From positions 1 to 64,000 of the forward strand of contig JAFRKJ010000037.1 in assembly GCA_017431785.1 (NCBI GenBank): a DNA stretch of 64,000 nucleotides, written 5' to 3'. The notes under the pieces were generated by a model. It was not told the DNA's origin. It worked only from the letters and a program-made list of their open reading frames with translations, and ran no database searches. This DNA comes from Bacillota bacterium (GTDB lineage: Bacteria > Bacillota > Clostridia > Peptostreptococcales > Anaerovoracaceae). The first letter of the stretch is position 1. Every line of letters begins with the position of its first letter. Positions 25,805 to 35,390 of this stretch are shown in pieces. A program made the position numbers and the translations under genes.

Positions 25805-26962
25805 TTATTGCAGTTTCTGTATGTATTTCAAATCTGATGGATCATCCTCTGTGAATGCTTTGTGGAAATCGAGGATCATGTCGGCAATGATATCGGTTCT
25901 CTGATACATAGAGTCGCCTGTTACCCAGCATTTATTATCTTTTACCGCCTTCAGTTCCTTCATGATCGGATCCTTTGCCAGCAAATCGTCCATGGTCTTG
26001 ACAGAACCGTCGATGCTTCCGTTATAGATGATGTAATCAGCATCTACCGCAGTTTCATAAAATGTCTCTACGGACATATCGACGGAGGTCCTATCGCTGT
26101 CGTCTTCCAGATCGGCGAATGCGTATCTTGCGCCTGCAATTTCGATCATCTTTGGAACATAGTCTGTGCTCTTGCGAACGACGACTTTGCCGTCTGCTGT
26201 CAGATAAAAGAACGCGACAGTTTTCTCTGTATTTTCAAAATCATCCAGATCTTTCAGTTTCTCCATCTGCTCGTTGAAGAAGGCATCCGCATCCTCCTGA
26301 TGATCCGTCAGCACACCGTAGAGTTTGATCCACTCCGCTCTGCCCAAAGGATCTTCCTCATAACTGGACCGGTCGACCAGAACCGGAACGTCCAGCTTCT
26401 CAATCATCTCCTTGACCTCCGGCGTGTGGTAGATCATGGTGGATTCAATGGCCAGATCGCACTCTTCATCAAACAGCGTCTCATAATCCGGCGCGCTGTA
26501 CTTGCCAGCGTAGATGATGTCTCCGCTCGCCATCGCTTCCCGCGGCTCGTCGAAGGACCAGTCGTTTTCCTTGATGGACGACATTCTGATGTGATCCAAC
26601 GCATTGCAGGAGCAGAACATGGCCATGGTAGCCGTCGCCGCCAGATAGATTTTGTCGATTGGCTTCTGGAGCACGATGATCCCTTCCGGCACACTTTCCG
26701 GTACTTCGGCGCCTTCCGGAACGAGGAGGAACTGATCACCCTCATGGATATCGATCAGATCGTATCCCCCTTCATAATGATACACGTTGAATTCGGTCGC
26801 TTTCTGAAGTTCCATCTCTGACTCATAGGTCAGTCCGCTGATATCGGGCGCGCCGGTTTCTTCTGCTTCACTGCCGGAACCGCCGCCGCATCCTGCTAGC
26901 ATCAGCACCAGCATGCAGACAGACAGTACCAGCGCCGCAAGTTTTTTGAAACTAGTCTTCAT
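25805..26962 (-). CDS. BtuF-like substrate-binding lipoprotein
   Basis: A 385-residue lipoprotein with signal MKTSFKK...LMLAGCGG. The mature part has the two-lobe type III binding fold pattern: YEGGYDLIDI, IVLQKPIDKIYLAATATMAM, DIIYAGKYSAPDYE, and VVVRKSTDYVPKMIEIAGARY. Its ATG overlaps the cbiC stop (TAATG); a start four codons earlier exists but its ribosome site is too close. The protein at 62867-64000 is a near copy. It delivers its ligand to the permease encoded 24 bp downstream; the ligand is likely a corrinoid but not proven. Confidence 0.88.
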   Translation of the reverse strand: MKTSFKKLAALVLSVCMLVLMLAGCGGGSGSEAEETGAPDISGLTYESEMELQKATEFNVYHYEGGYDLIDIHEGDQFLLVPEGAEVPESVPEGIIVLQKPIDKIYLAATATMAMFCSCNALDHIRMSSIKENDWSFDEPREAMASGDIIYAGKYSAPDYETLFDEECDLAIESTMIYHTPEVKEMIEKLDVPVLVDRSSYEEDPLGRAEWIKLYGVLTDHQEDADAFFNEQMEKLKDLDDFENTEKTVAFFYLTADGKVVVRKSTDYVPKMIEIAGARYAFADLEDDSDRTSVDMSVETFYETAVDADYIIYNGSIDGSVKTMDDLLAKDPIMKELKAVKDNKCWVTGDSMYQRTDIIADMILDFHKAFTEDDPSDLKYIQKLQ

Positions 26963-27642
26963 TATTTCTGCCATCCTCTCTTCATCGGGTCCACCATATC
27001 AACGGCTGAATACAGCAGCGCGTTGCAGATCGACGCTGCAACATTGCTGCCGCCTTTTCTTCCAAAAGCAACAATTGCCGGTATATCATGCTCCTCACAG
27101 ATTTCGAAGAGCTCTTCCTTACTCTCTACCACATTGACAAATCCTACCGGAACACCGATAACCAGCGTCGGCTTCAACCCCTCGCGGATCATCTCCGACA
27201 AAGCAATCAGTGCCGTCGGTGCATTGCCGGAAACGAAGATACCATTTGGATACTCTGCAGCCCCGCGGCGCATGGACGCATATGCTCTGGTCGTGCCCTG
27301 TTCCTTGGCCTGCTTCATGATTTCTTCATCCGCCATGTAGCAAAAGGCCTGGGAAGAAAGCTTCTTCAGCGACGGTTTGCTGATTCCCGAAAGAGCCATG
27401 TTTGTGTCGGTGATAAAGGTACACTCCCCTTCACGGAGTGCTTCCACAACGCGTCTGACTGCGCCGTCTGTGAACTTCAGGTTCGTACCGTAATCAAAAT
27501 CCGCTGAGGTATGTATGACTCTTTTGACCACAGTCATATTTTCCTCAGGAATCTCAATTCCCTTTTCTTTCAGCTCCGCTTCAATAATGCGCATACTTTC
27601 CTTTTCAATATCCGCCGGACGGACATATTCGTATTTGTTCAT
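26962..27642 (-). CDS. cbiC: Precorrin-8X / cobalt-precorrin-8 methylmutase
   Basis: Moves the methyl group from C11 to C12 to give (cobyrinate) hydrogenobyrinate skeleton; 226 residues. The catalytic His is in RVIHTSADFDY (about residue 42). Also seen are ITDTNMALSGI, TRAYASMRRG, VSGNAPTALI and PVGFVNVVESKEEL, all CbiC/CobH hallmarks. The start at 27642 has AGGAGA upstream. It follows cbiP in the cbi operon. Confidence 0.95.
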   Translation of the reverse strand: MNKYEYVRPADIEKESMRIIEAELKEKGIEIPEENMTVVKRVIHTSADFDYGTNLKFTDGAVRRVVEALREGECTFITDTNMALSGISKPSLKKLSSQAFCYMADEEIMKQAKEQGTTRAYASMRRGAAEYPNGIFVSGNAPTALIALSEMIREGLKPTLVIGVPVGFVNVVESKEELFEICEEHDIPAIVAFGRKGGSNVAASICNALLYSAVDMVDPMKRGWQK

Positions 27643-27662
27643 ATCATTATCTCCTGTTTGCA

Positions 27663-29165
27663 TCATCTGTTGTCTATGCTATCCGCTATCTCATAGCGGT
27701 CCATGATCTCATAGATCTTATCCATGTCAAGAACTTTGCGGACTTCTTCCGCCAATATGTCATACTGCTGCTGGACGTAGGTCTCGTGCGGGATGATTGT
27801 CATCTCGCCCGGATCGATGCCTTTGCGCTCAGCCAGCCACCGGATCAGTGTCTCGGTCAGTTCTCCGGTATCGAATAACCCGTGGAGATAGGTTCCGAAG
27901 ACGTTGCCTTTGCAGCAGCCATCTTCTTTGCCATTACTTAAGTGACAGAACGGATCTCCCTTTACCGTACTGACGCCCATATGTATTTCATATCCGTCGA
28001 GCTGCACGCCGGCGAAAGGTTCTGCTTTGACTTCGCCCTGCACTCTCGTTCTGGACTTATCTGCTGTGAATACGGTATCGACAGGCAACAGTCCCATTCC
28101 CTTCAGGTATTCTGTCTTTCCTTCATAATGCTCCGGATTGAAGAGCTGTTCACCCAGCATCTGGTACCCTCCGCACACGCCGATGACCGGCTTGCCTGCA
28201 GCCGCATGCTTCAGAATGGATGCTTCCAGTCCGTTCTGTCTCATCCAGAGCAGATCATCCATGGTGCTCTTTGTCCCCGGAATGATGATCAGGTCAGGAT
28301 CGCCAAGTTCCCTGACTTCTCTGACGTATCGGACGCCTGAGAGGGCTTCCATTTCCAGTGCGTTGAAATCTGTGAAATTGGACAGTCTAGGCAGCCGGAT
28401 GACTGCAATGTCGATTGGACTGACACCGCCCGTCTTCGTCAGACGGGATGAAAGGGAATCTTCATCATCCAGATCCACATGGATCATCGGAATGACGCCG
28501 AGAATCGGGATGCCTGTCTTCTCTTCCAACATCTTCAGTCCAGGTTCCAGGATTTCAATATCTCCTCTGAACTTGTTGATGATCATACCCTCAATGCGGT
28601 CTCTGTCATCCTTGTTCATCAGGGCTGCTGTGCCGTAGAGCTGTGCGAAGACGCCGCCTCTGTCGATATCACCGACCAGAATGACCGGCGCGTTGAGATA
28701 AGATGCCAGTCCCATGTTGACGATGTCGTTGTCTGTCAGATTGATTTCTGCCGGGCTCCCTGCTCCTTCAATGACGATGATGTCATTCTCTTCGGCAAGA
28801 CTCTGAAAAGCGTCCAGAACTTCCGGAAGCAGTTCTTTCTTATAGTTGTGGTATTCCATGGCAGACATTTCGCCGCGCACTTCACCGAGCACGATGATCT
28901 GGCTTCCTGTGTCACTCGACGGCTTGAGGAGAACAGGATTCATGCGGACGTCCGGCTCGATTCCTGCCGCTTCCGCCTGCATGACCTGCGCCCTGCCCAT
29001 TTCAAAACCATCTCTGGTAATGTAGCTGTTCAGAGCCATGTTCTGGCTCTTGTACGGCGCCGCCTTATATCCATCCTGTTTGAATATCCTGCACAATGCA
29101 GCACAGACAACACTCTTGCCTGCATCCGACATAGTGCCTTGTATCATGATGCATCTCTTCTTCAT
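27663..29165 (-). CDS. cbiP: Cobyric acid synthase
   Basis: ATP- and glutamine-dependent amidation of four peripheral carboxylates of the corrin; 500 residues. The N-terminal P-loop-like domain begins MIQGTMSDAGKSVV with YKSQNMALNSYIT; the C-terminal class I glutaminase has the nucleophile in PVIGVCGGYQMLG (about residue 335) and the His in VFGTYLHGLFD. The product feeds CbiB. The ATG overlaps the cobD stop by 4 bases, indicating coupled translation. Confidence 0.96.
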   Translation of the reverse strand: MKKRCIMIQGTMSDAGKSVVCAALCRIFKQDGYKAAPYKSQNMALNSYITRDGFEMGRAQVMQAEAAGIEPDVRMNPVLLKPSSDTGSQIIVLGEVRGEMSAMEYHNYKKELLPEVLDAFQSLAEENDIIVIEGAGSPAEINLTDNDIVNMGLASYLNAPVILVGDIDRGGVFAQLYGTAALMNKDDRDRIEGMIINKFRGDIEILEPGLKMLEEKTGIPILGVIPMIHVDLDDEDSLSSRLTKTGGVSPIDIAVIRLPRLSNFTDFNALEMEALSGVRYVREVRELGDPDLIIIPGTKSTMDDLLWMRQNGLEASILKHAAAGKPVIGVCGGYQMLGEQLFNPEHYEGKTEYLKGMGLLPVDTVFTADKSRTRVQGEVKAEPFAGVQLDGYEIHMGVSTVKGDPFCHLSNGKEDGCCKGNVFGTYLHGLFDTGELTETLIRWLAERKGIDPGEMTIIPHETYVQQQYDILAEEVRKVLDMDKIYEIMDRYEIADSIDNR

Positions 29166-30241
29166 CTATTTATTTCTCCTGTCTGCTTCATCTCCTCAAG
29201 GAGTTTCAGATTGTCTTCGTGAGTCCTCACTGCAATGCGGTACCAGCCTCTTCCGAGACCATAGTAGTTATCGCAGTTTCTGATTAGAATGCCGCGCTCC
29301 CGCATCTTCTCATCAAGACCGACCGGCCCTTTGAACAACAGATAATTCGCTTCTCCATAAACCTCAGCAATACCGATCTGTCTGAGCGCATCCTTAAGCA
29401 GCTGCCGTTCCTCCTGCACGATTTTCCGGCCTGCTTCCGCATAGTTTCTGTCTTCCAGCGCTGCTATGCCAGCTGCCTGCGCCAGACTGGAAACGTTCCA
29501 CGGCGGTCCTGCTTTGGCAAGAGATTCCGCCATCTTCGCTGAAGGGCAAAGGCAATAACCCAGTCGGACTCCTGCCATCCCGTATAACTTCGTAAACGCC
29601 TTCAATATGATCAGATTGCTGTATCGTTCCAGACAGTCTTTCATCGTGTGCTGGTCTGGTTCATCCAGAAATCCGTTGAAACACTCGTCGATAACGAGCA
29701 TTGCGCCCGCTCTGTGGCATGCATCCAGAATTCTCTCCAGAAGCTCTCTGTCCGTCGCGATTCCTGTCGGATTATTCGGTTCACATAGGAACACCATGTC
29801 CACTTCATCGCTGATTGCGTCTATCAGATCTTCGCCGACTTTGAATCCGTTTCTTTCTTCAAGAGGCCATCTGCCTACTTTCCAGCCCTCTGCTGCAAAG
29901 GCTTCTTCATACTCAGCAAAAGTCGGCGCCGTGATCAGCAGATAAGGATCCTCGCAGGTCCTCGCCGATTTTGCAAGTCGGTAGATAATATCTGCCGCAC
30001 CGGCTCCGCAGAAAATGCGATCCGCGCTGACGCCCTCTGTCTCTGCGAGCGCATCGCGCAGCTGCCTGCACGCCGGATCCGGATATCTCTCCGCCGTCTC
30101 CGTCGCTTCTGCAATGGCTTTCTTGACCTTCTCTGACATGCCAAGAGGATTGACATTCATGGAGAAATCAAGAGGCGGTCTTCCATATTCTATTTCGAAG
30201 GAGGCCCAGTCGCCTCCATGCTGGTTCTGTGGTCTGGTCAA
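29162..30241 (-). CDS. cobD: L-threonine-O-3-phosphate decarboxylase (CobD, PLP-dependent)
   Basis: Makes (R)-1-aminopropan-2-ol O-phosphate, the linker of the nucleotide loop; 359 residues, fold type I aminotransferase class. Seen: DFSMNVNPLGMSEKVK, FCGAGAADIIYRL, CEPNNPTGIATD, DECFNGFLD and the PLP lysine in ILKAFTKLYGMAGVRLGY. It resembles histidinol-phosphate aminotransferases, but the cbiB and cbiP neighbours fix the assignment. It starts 15 bp after the cbiB stop. Confidence 0.92.
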   Translation of the reverse strand: MTRPQNQHGGDWASFEIEYGRPPLDFSMNVNPLGMSEKVKKAIAEATETAERYPDPACRQLRDALAETEGVSADRIFCGAGAADIIYRLAKSARTCEDPYLLITAPTFAEYEEAFAAEGWKVGRWPLEERNGFKVGEDLIDAISDEVDMVFLCEPNNPTGIATDRELLERILDACHRAGAMLVIDECFNGFLDEPDQHTMKDCLERYSNLIILKAFTKLYGMAGVRLGYCLCPSAKMAESLAKAGPPWNVSSLAQAAGIAALEDRNYAEAGRKIVQEERQLLKDALRQIGIAEVYGEANYLLFKGPVGLDEKMRERGILIRNCDNYYGLGRGWYRIAVRTHEDNLKLLEEMKQTGEINR

Positions 30242-30255
30242 TTTGCTTATGACTC

Positions 30256-31239
30256 CTATACTGCTGCAATGATGAGGGTCGCACTGACTGCCATAGTCAG
30301 AAGTAGTGCAATCAGCGACGCCGCATACATCATTCTGTTTGTTCTTAATATATCTTCCGGCTCGATGACCCTGGTTTTATCACCGATGGTCGGCTTGTTA
30401 TAGAGCTCTCCAAAATAATAGGCAGGACCTGCAAGCTGTACACCCAGCGCACCTGCGCAGGCGGATTCTGTCTGTGCGGAATTCGGACTTGGATGATTGC
30501 GGTTATCGCGTCTCCAGATGCGCCACGCATTCCTCGCGCTATGCTCCATCATTCCCGCGGCAGCGATCCACATAAGCGCCGCAAGTCTTGAAGGGATCAG
30601 ACCTGCCAAATCGTCCAGATGGGCCGGTCCGCGTCCGAAGTTGATGTATTGCTCGTTTTTATATCCCACCATGCTGTCCATGGTGTTGATTGCTTTGTAT
30701 GTGAGTGCCAGAGGCGCCCCGCCGATCATCATGTAGAAGAACGGCACGGCCACTCCGTCGGAAAAGCTCTCCGCCACCGTTTCTACGGCAGCCTTGGTGA
30801 CTCCTTCCGCCGTCAGCTCCTGGGTGTCCCGGCCGACGATTCTCGACACGGCTTTCCTGGCGCCCTCAATATCGCATTCCGGGCTCAAAAAACTGTAAAC
30901 GTTCTTTGCTTCCTTGGCGAGTCCTCTCACTGCAATTGCCTGCCAGCACCACAGGGTATGCAAAAGCAGGAACAACACGGGATGCACCATCCACGCAATC
31001 AGGCAGAGCCCCATAGTCACGATGTAGGTCACCACAACGATGATCCCTGCCATCAGCCGTCCTGCCGCCCGTTCACCGCTCGGGCTCTTCGGGAAGGCTT
31101 TCCGGAGTCCCTTCTCAAGGACGGTGATGCCTTTGCCGATGATGACCACCGGGTGCGGCAGCTTCGCCGGATCTGCGAAGAGCAAGTCCAGCAGGAAGCC
31201 GAATATGATCGATAACTCAAATAACAACAAAAACAACAT
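30256..31239 (-). CDS. cbiB: Adenosylcobinamide-phosphate synthase
   Basis: A membrane protein (327 residues, about five to six spans) that joins cobyric acid to aminopropanol phosphate. Typical segments: FGFLLDLLFADPAKLPHPVV at the N-terminus, LSPECDIEGARKAVSRIVGRDT, ESFSDGVAVPFFYM, and KAINTMDSMVGYKN. The gene sits directly between cbiA and cobD, next to the enzyme providing its co-substrate. Confidence 0.94.
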   Translation of the reverse strand: MLFLLLFELSIIFGFLLDLLFADPAKLPHPVVIIGKGITVLEKGLRKAFPKSPSGERAAGRLMAGIIVVVTYIVTMGLCLIAWMVHPVLFLLLHTLWCWQAIAVRGLAKEAKNVYSFLSPECDIEGARKAVSRIVGRDTQELTAEGVTKAAVETVAESFSDGVAVPFFYMMIGGAPLALTYKAINTMDSMVGYKNEQYINFGRGPAHLDDLAGLIPSRLAALMWIAAAGMMEHSARNAWRIWRRDNRNHPSPNSAQTESACAGALGVQLAGPAYYFGELYNKPTIGDKTRVIEPEDILRTNRMMYAASLIALLLTMAVSATLIIAAV

Positions 31240-31249
31240 TTTCTATCTT

Positions 31250-32620
31250 CTATTTCCTGCATGCGCTGACGAATCGCTCCGCCAGTCCACCGCCTGCGAT
31301 GTACAGATGCGGAAATCCTGCGTAGAGCGTATCGCCCGCATAGCCAAAGTTCCATTGTCGGCCAGTGGACATCTTGGTCAATGTCATGTCGGATCCGTCT
31401 GCCGTGGTATCCCAGTAGTGGAACTCATGGACCGGTACCTGCTCACCTTTGCGCAGGAGCAGACTATCCTGATCTGCGCTGATGTGTCCGTATCCGAAGC
31501 GCACCAGTTTGCCTGCATTGCTTCCATGTCCCGGTAACGCGCCTACCATCGGCCAGTTGTTCCCCTCAGCATCCTCCAGCACTGTGGACAGATAAAGGAA
31601 CCCACCGCACTCAGCGATGGTCGGAAGTCCTGCTTTGACTGCCTTCAGAATGGAACTGCGCATACTGCTGTTCTCCGACAGCTGCTTGCCGTAGAGCTCT
31701 GGATATCCGCCAGGCAGATACATTCCGCAGATGCCTTCCGGCAACGCAGCGTCGCGCAGCGGGCTGAAATACACGATCTCTGCGCCGGCATCTTCCAGCG
31801 CTGTAATCGTGTCTGCATATATGAAATTGAATGCTTCGTCCTTCGCAACGGCGATGCGGACCTTTGCTTCAGAGTCACATGAGGCAGCGCCTGTAAAGAC
31901 AGTTTCTTCTATATCATCTGCATCATCTGCCCCGACGACAGCAAACAGTCTGTCCAGATCGATGGTCTCTTCCATCTTCTGTCCGATCCTGTCGATCCGC
32001 TCCGCCAAATCGTCGATCTCTTCTGCCGTCATCAGTCCCAGATGTCTGCTCTCGAAATCCGCTTCCTCCATGTGAGGGAGAAATCCCAAAACAGGAATCC
32101 CGCTGGCTTCCTCGATCGCCGGAGCATACATCCTGTAATACATTTCACTGCAGTCATTGAAGATGACACCGCAGATGCGGCTCTGCTCCCTGAACTGGGC
32201 AACGCCTTTGATCACGGCAGCCAGCGTAAGAGCAGCACCCTTCGGACGTACCACAAGAACCGCCGGGATTTCCAGCAAGTTGGCAACATGATACGCGCTT
32301 GCATAGTCACCGGTCTTCGTCCCCTCGTAATCCTGTACCCCGTCGTAAAATCCCATGACGCCTTCGCACACAGCGGCCCCGTGGCCGATGATGTTCCTTG
32401 CGAACACATCCTTTATACCTTCTTCTCCCGCCAGGAACACATCCAGATTGTTGCTGGAGATGCCCAGAACGGAACGGTGGAACATAGGGTCTATATAATC
32501 CGGACCGCACTTGAACGCGCACGGATCCAGTCCTTTTCTTTTCAGCAATGACAGCAGCCCGCATGTGACAGCGGTCTTGCCGCTGTTCGAAGCAGCTGCT
32601 GTGATCATCAGTTTCAGCAT
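31250..32620 (-). CDS. cbiA: Cobyrinate a,c-diamide synthase
   Basis: Glutamine- and ATP-dependent amidation of the a and c carboxylates; 456 residues. The P-loop domain starts MITAAASNSGKTAV and contains CGPDYIDPMFH; the C-terminal glutaminase has TIAECGGFLYLS (nucleophile Cys) and a late HEFHYWD. AAGGAGG lies 8 nt before the ATG at 32620; a start 27 bases earlier would overlap cbiET and has no such site. Confidence 0.95.
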   Translation of the reverse strand: MLKLMITAAASNSGKTAVTCGLLSLLKRKGLDPCAFKCGPDYIDPMFHRSVLGISSNNLDVFLAGEEGIKDVFARNIIGHGAAVCEGVMGFYDGVQDYEGTKTGDYASAYHVANLLEIPAVLVVRPKGAALTLAAVIKGVAQFREQSRICGVIFNDCSEMYYRMYAPAIEEASGIPVLGFLPHMEEADFESRHLGLMTAEEIDDLAERIDRIGQKMEETIDLDRLFAVVGADDADDIEETVFTGAASCDSEAKVRIAVAKDEAFNFIYADTITALEDAGAEIVYFSPLRDAALPEGICGMYLPGGYPELYGKQLSENSSMRSSILKAVKAGLPTIAECGGFLYLSTVLEDAEGNNWPMVGALPGHGSNAGKLVRFGYGHISADQDSLLLRKGEQVPVHEFHYWDTTADGSDMTLTKMSTGRQWNFGYAGDTLYAGFPHLYIAGGGLAERFVSACRK

Positions 32621-32633
32621 CCGCTGATCCTCC

Positions 32634-33878
32634 TTATTCGGCCGCATCTATTCTCTTACGGCCTGTGATGATGTAAATCGGATTGGCGGCCATCATCATA
32701 TGGCGTTTTCCGATTGGGCGCGACGTGTTGACGCTCACATGTATGATATCTGTATCCATTCCGCGCTCCGTCATGAGTTTGACGGTGTCTGCCATGGTTT
32801 CCAGAACGATTGCGGAAACACAGACCAATGCCTGTTCATTCTTCGCCAGAACAAGATCCATAATGTCTTCCAGATTACCGCTGGAACCGCCGATGAACAC
32901 TTTGTCAGGTGCCGGCAGGTCTTCCAGTGCTTCGGGTGCTTTCCCTGGGATGATATGCAGATTCCACACGCCGAACTGCTTCTTATTCTCCTCGATCAGC
33001 CTGCATCCTTCTTCCGCTTTTTCGACAGCCCATACCTTGCCGTGGGATGCTTTCATGGCCAGTTCCACACTGACGCTTCCCGTTCCTGCACCAACATCCC
33101 ACACCGTATCTGTCTTCGCGACTTTCATCTTTGAAATAATCGCAGCACGTATGGTCTGCTTCGTCATCGGAATATCGCCGCGGATGAATTCCTCGTCATC
33201 GATTCCCGGGGTCATGTCCCCTCTGCACGGTGCTGCCTTTGCGAGCATCACGGACAGCGACTCAAATTTATATCCGGTATAGTCGGCTGCTTTCCCGGCC
33301 AGAATGATTTCATCTTTGTAGGACAGCTTCTCGCCGATCCAGACCTTCAGATTTCCAAGTCCTGCTTCCGTCAGTTTGCTGCAGAGTTCCGCCGGACCAA
33401 GTGCGCCGCCCGTCAGGAAGAAGACATCTTTTCCTTCCATGACTTCTGCCACCGGATCGCAGTCCGTCCCATGAGCCGATACGAGCTTCCAATCCTGCCA
33501 TGGCCTCTTCAGGCGTGCTGCCATGACCTGGATGCTCGAGATTCCCGGCATAACTTTCGCCTCGATCCCCGCTTCTTCCAGCAAAGGCAGCAAACTGCGC
33601 GTTCCGGAATAAAACCCGGAATCCCCGCTGTAAGCAACGCATACGCTGCATTCACCGTTGGCATCTGCCGCTCTTTCTCCTTCCTCCTCGATGGCACGCA
33701 GAATCATGGATGCTTTGATCTCCGGCACTTTGATGCTTTCCGGTTTCGTGTATCCCTCTACTGTTTCAAGAAGTCTCGGTGCGCCGATGACAACATCTGC
33801 GTCTTCGAGCGTTCTCTTCACTTCTTCCGTCATAGTACCCGGATCACCACATCCGGTTCCGACAAGCGTCACTTTCAT
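32634..33878 (-). CDS. cbiET: Fused cobalt-precorrin-7 C5-methyltransferase / C15-methyltransferase (decarboxylating)
   Basis: A 414-residue fusion. Residues about 1-200 are CbiE, a tetrapyrrole methylase (VGTGCGDPGTMTEEV, YSGDSGFYSGTRSLLPLL). Residues about 205-400 are CbiT, with the SAM site DVGAGTGSVSVELAM and FIGGSSGNLEDIMDLVL. Both act on the same intermediate, and the fused form (CobL-like) is common in Clostridia. The ATG overlaps the cbiJ stop (ATGA), with GGGAGA upstream. Confidence 0.94.
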   Translation of the reverse strand: MKVTLVGTGCGDPGTMTEEVKRTLEDADVVIGAPRLLETVEGYTKPESIKVPEIKASMILRAIEEEGERAADANGECSVCVAYSGDSGFYSGTRSLLPLLEEAGIEAKVMPGISSIQVMAARLKRPWQDWKLVSAHGTDCDPVAEVMEGKDVFFLTGGALGPAELCSKLTEAGLGNLKVWIGEKLSYKDEIILAGKAADYTGYKFESLSVMLAKAAPCRGDMTPGIDDEEFIRGDIPMTKQTIRAAIISKMKVAKTDTVWDVGAGTGSVSVELAMKASHGKVWAVEKAEEGCRLIEENKKQFGVWNLHIIPGKAPEALEDLPAPDKVFIGGSSGNLEDIMDLVLAKNEQALVCVSAIVLETMADTVKLMTERGMDTDIIHVSVNTSRPIGKRHMMMAANPIYIITGRKRIDAAE

Positions 33879-34663
33879 TTCATTCTCTCCCTGCACACTG
33901 CAAGTATTTCATCAAAGCTAAGTCCTTCTTCCTCCGGTCTGGCGATGACGATGACCGGAATCTGACAGTCCTTGGCGGCGTTGATCTTCTCCGGAAAACC
34001 TCCTGCTGCACCGCTGTCTTTTGTAATCATGACATCGATTTCGTATTCCCTGATGACCGCTTTGTTCAGTTCCTCAGAGAATGGGCCCTGCACAGCGATG
34101 ATGTTTCTGTGCGGAATTCCTGCTGCCTCGCAGGCTTCAATGCTGGAAATCAAAGGCAATACCCGCGGATAGAGCTGCTCCGGATCCAGAAGTCTTCCGT
34201 ATATTCCGAGGTCTTTCGAACCAGTGGTGAGCAGTACTCTTCCGCCCATCCGCGCTGCCATCCGCGCTGCGTCTTCTGCATCTTCCGCGAAACAAATGCC
34301 GGCTGTGCCATGCAGGCTGTCTTCGTCACTTTCTTTGCCGCTGTCGTCGATGCTGATCCGGCTCTCGTCCCGGAGCAGACGCAGACGTTCCACGCCTTCT
34401 GCTTCTGCAGCTTTTCTGATATTGTCCGTCACGATGACGGCGTATGGATGGGTTGCATCAATGACCGCGTCTGCATCTGCAATCATGGTGCGAATCTCTG
34501 CTTCTTCTTTTGGGCCGCACTCAACTGTGATGCCTTCTGCAGATCCCTGTTCTTCGACACCGTAATCCGAAGCGACGCTGACGACGACCTCTGCTCCTGC
34601 CTTTGCCAGTTCACAGGAAAGTTCACGTCCTTCAGATGTTCCCCCGAAAATAACTATCTTCAT
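33875..34663 (-). CDS. cbiJ: Cobalt-precorrin-6A reductase
   Basis: NAD(P)H-dependent reduction of the corrin macrocycle; 262 residues, CbiJ/CobK family. Seen: KIVIFGGTSEGREL at the start, VIDATHPYAVIVTDNI near residue 75, TTGSKDLGIY near 150 and ITKDSGAAGGFPEKI near 230. The family start MKIVIFGG (34663) is preferred; an ATG three codons earlier is too near its ribosome site. It overlaps the end of cbiH by about 30 bases. Confidence 0.93.
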   Translation of the reverse strand: MKIVIFGGTSEGRELSCELAKAGAEVVVSVASDYGVEEQGSAEGITVECGPKEEAEIRTMIADADAVIDATHPYAVIVTDNIRKAAEAEGVERLRLLRDESRISIDDSGKESDEDSLHGTAGICFAEDAEDAARMAARMGGRVLLTTGSKDLGIYGRLLDPEQLYPRVLPLISSIEACEAAGIPHRNIIAVQGPFSEELNKAVIREYEIDVMITKDSGAAGGFPEKINAAKDCQIPVIVIARPEEEGLSFDEILAVCRERMK

Positions 34664-35390
34664 GCTTTTCATATCCTCTTGGTGTTACCATTCTTCCCGC
34701 GATGATCTTCGTGGTTGCAGAGCCGATGAACACCGTTGTGAACATATCCACCGGTTCATTCTCCAGCTCCGAAAGTTTCACGATATTGAATTCCTGCCCT
34801 TCTCTGCCGATGTTCTTGACCCATCCGCAGATCGTATCAGGACTCTTGTGCTCCATCATGATGCTGCAAGCCTTCTGCAGATAATCCGCACGCTTCTTGG
34901 AGCGTGGATTGTAGAGGCAGATGGCGAAGTCTGCTTCTGACGCGCAGTGGAGTCTCTTCTCGATCAGCTCCCACGGCGTAAGAAGATCCGAAAGGGAGAT
35001 GAGACAGAAATCGTGTCCAAGGGGAGCCCCCAGAACTGCTGCGCCGGAATTTGCCGCGGTTACGCCTGCGACTACTTCGATTTCCACGTCATCATACTGG
35101 TCGGCGAGCTCGATCATAAGTCCTGCCATGCCATATACGCCTGCGTCTCCGCTGCAGACGACTGCCACAGTCTTTCCGCTGCATGCAGTTTCAATGGCCC
35201 AGCGGCAACGTTCTATTTCCTGTTTCATCGGCGTCGTGAAAAACTCCTTGCCCGGAAACAGATCCCTCACAAGATCCACATATACCGTATATCCCGCTAT
35301 GACGTCCGCTCTTTCCAGCGCTGCTTTTGCTTCCTGAGTGAAGAAGTCTTCTCCACCAGGGCCGATTCCTACTGCATATACTTTACTCAT
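34632..35390 (-). CDS. cbiH: Cobalt-precorrin-3 C17-methyltransferase
   Basis: The ring-contracting SAM-dependent methyltransferase, 252 residues. Seen: VGIGPGGEDFFTQEA, the subfamily-typical VIAGYTVYVDLV, VVCSGDAGVYGMAGL near residue 77, GVTAANSGAAVLGAPLGHD and CLYNPRSKKR. It overlaps cbiG by 8 bases and cbiJ by about 30, consistent with tight coupling. Confidence 0.95.
   Translation of the reverse strand: MSKVYAVGIGPGGEDFFTQEAKAALERADVIAGYTVYVDLVRDLFPGKEFFTTPMKQEIERCRWAIETACSGKTVAVVCSGDAGVYGMAGLMIELADQYDDVEIEVVAGVTAANSGAAVLGAPLGHDFCLISLSDLLTPWELIEKRLHCASEADFAICLYNPRSKKRADYLQKACSIMMEHKSPDTICGWVKNIGREGQEFNIVKLSELENEPVDMFTTVFIGSATTKIIAGRMVTPRGYEKHEDSYFRGNI

Noticed and set aside
25862..26821. 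Rightward 319-codon open reading frame opposite the BtuF-like gene
   Set aside because: Antisense to a well-supported lipoprotein gene; composition rich in His, Cys and Phe typical of a mirrored frame.
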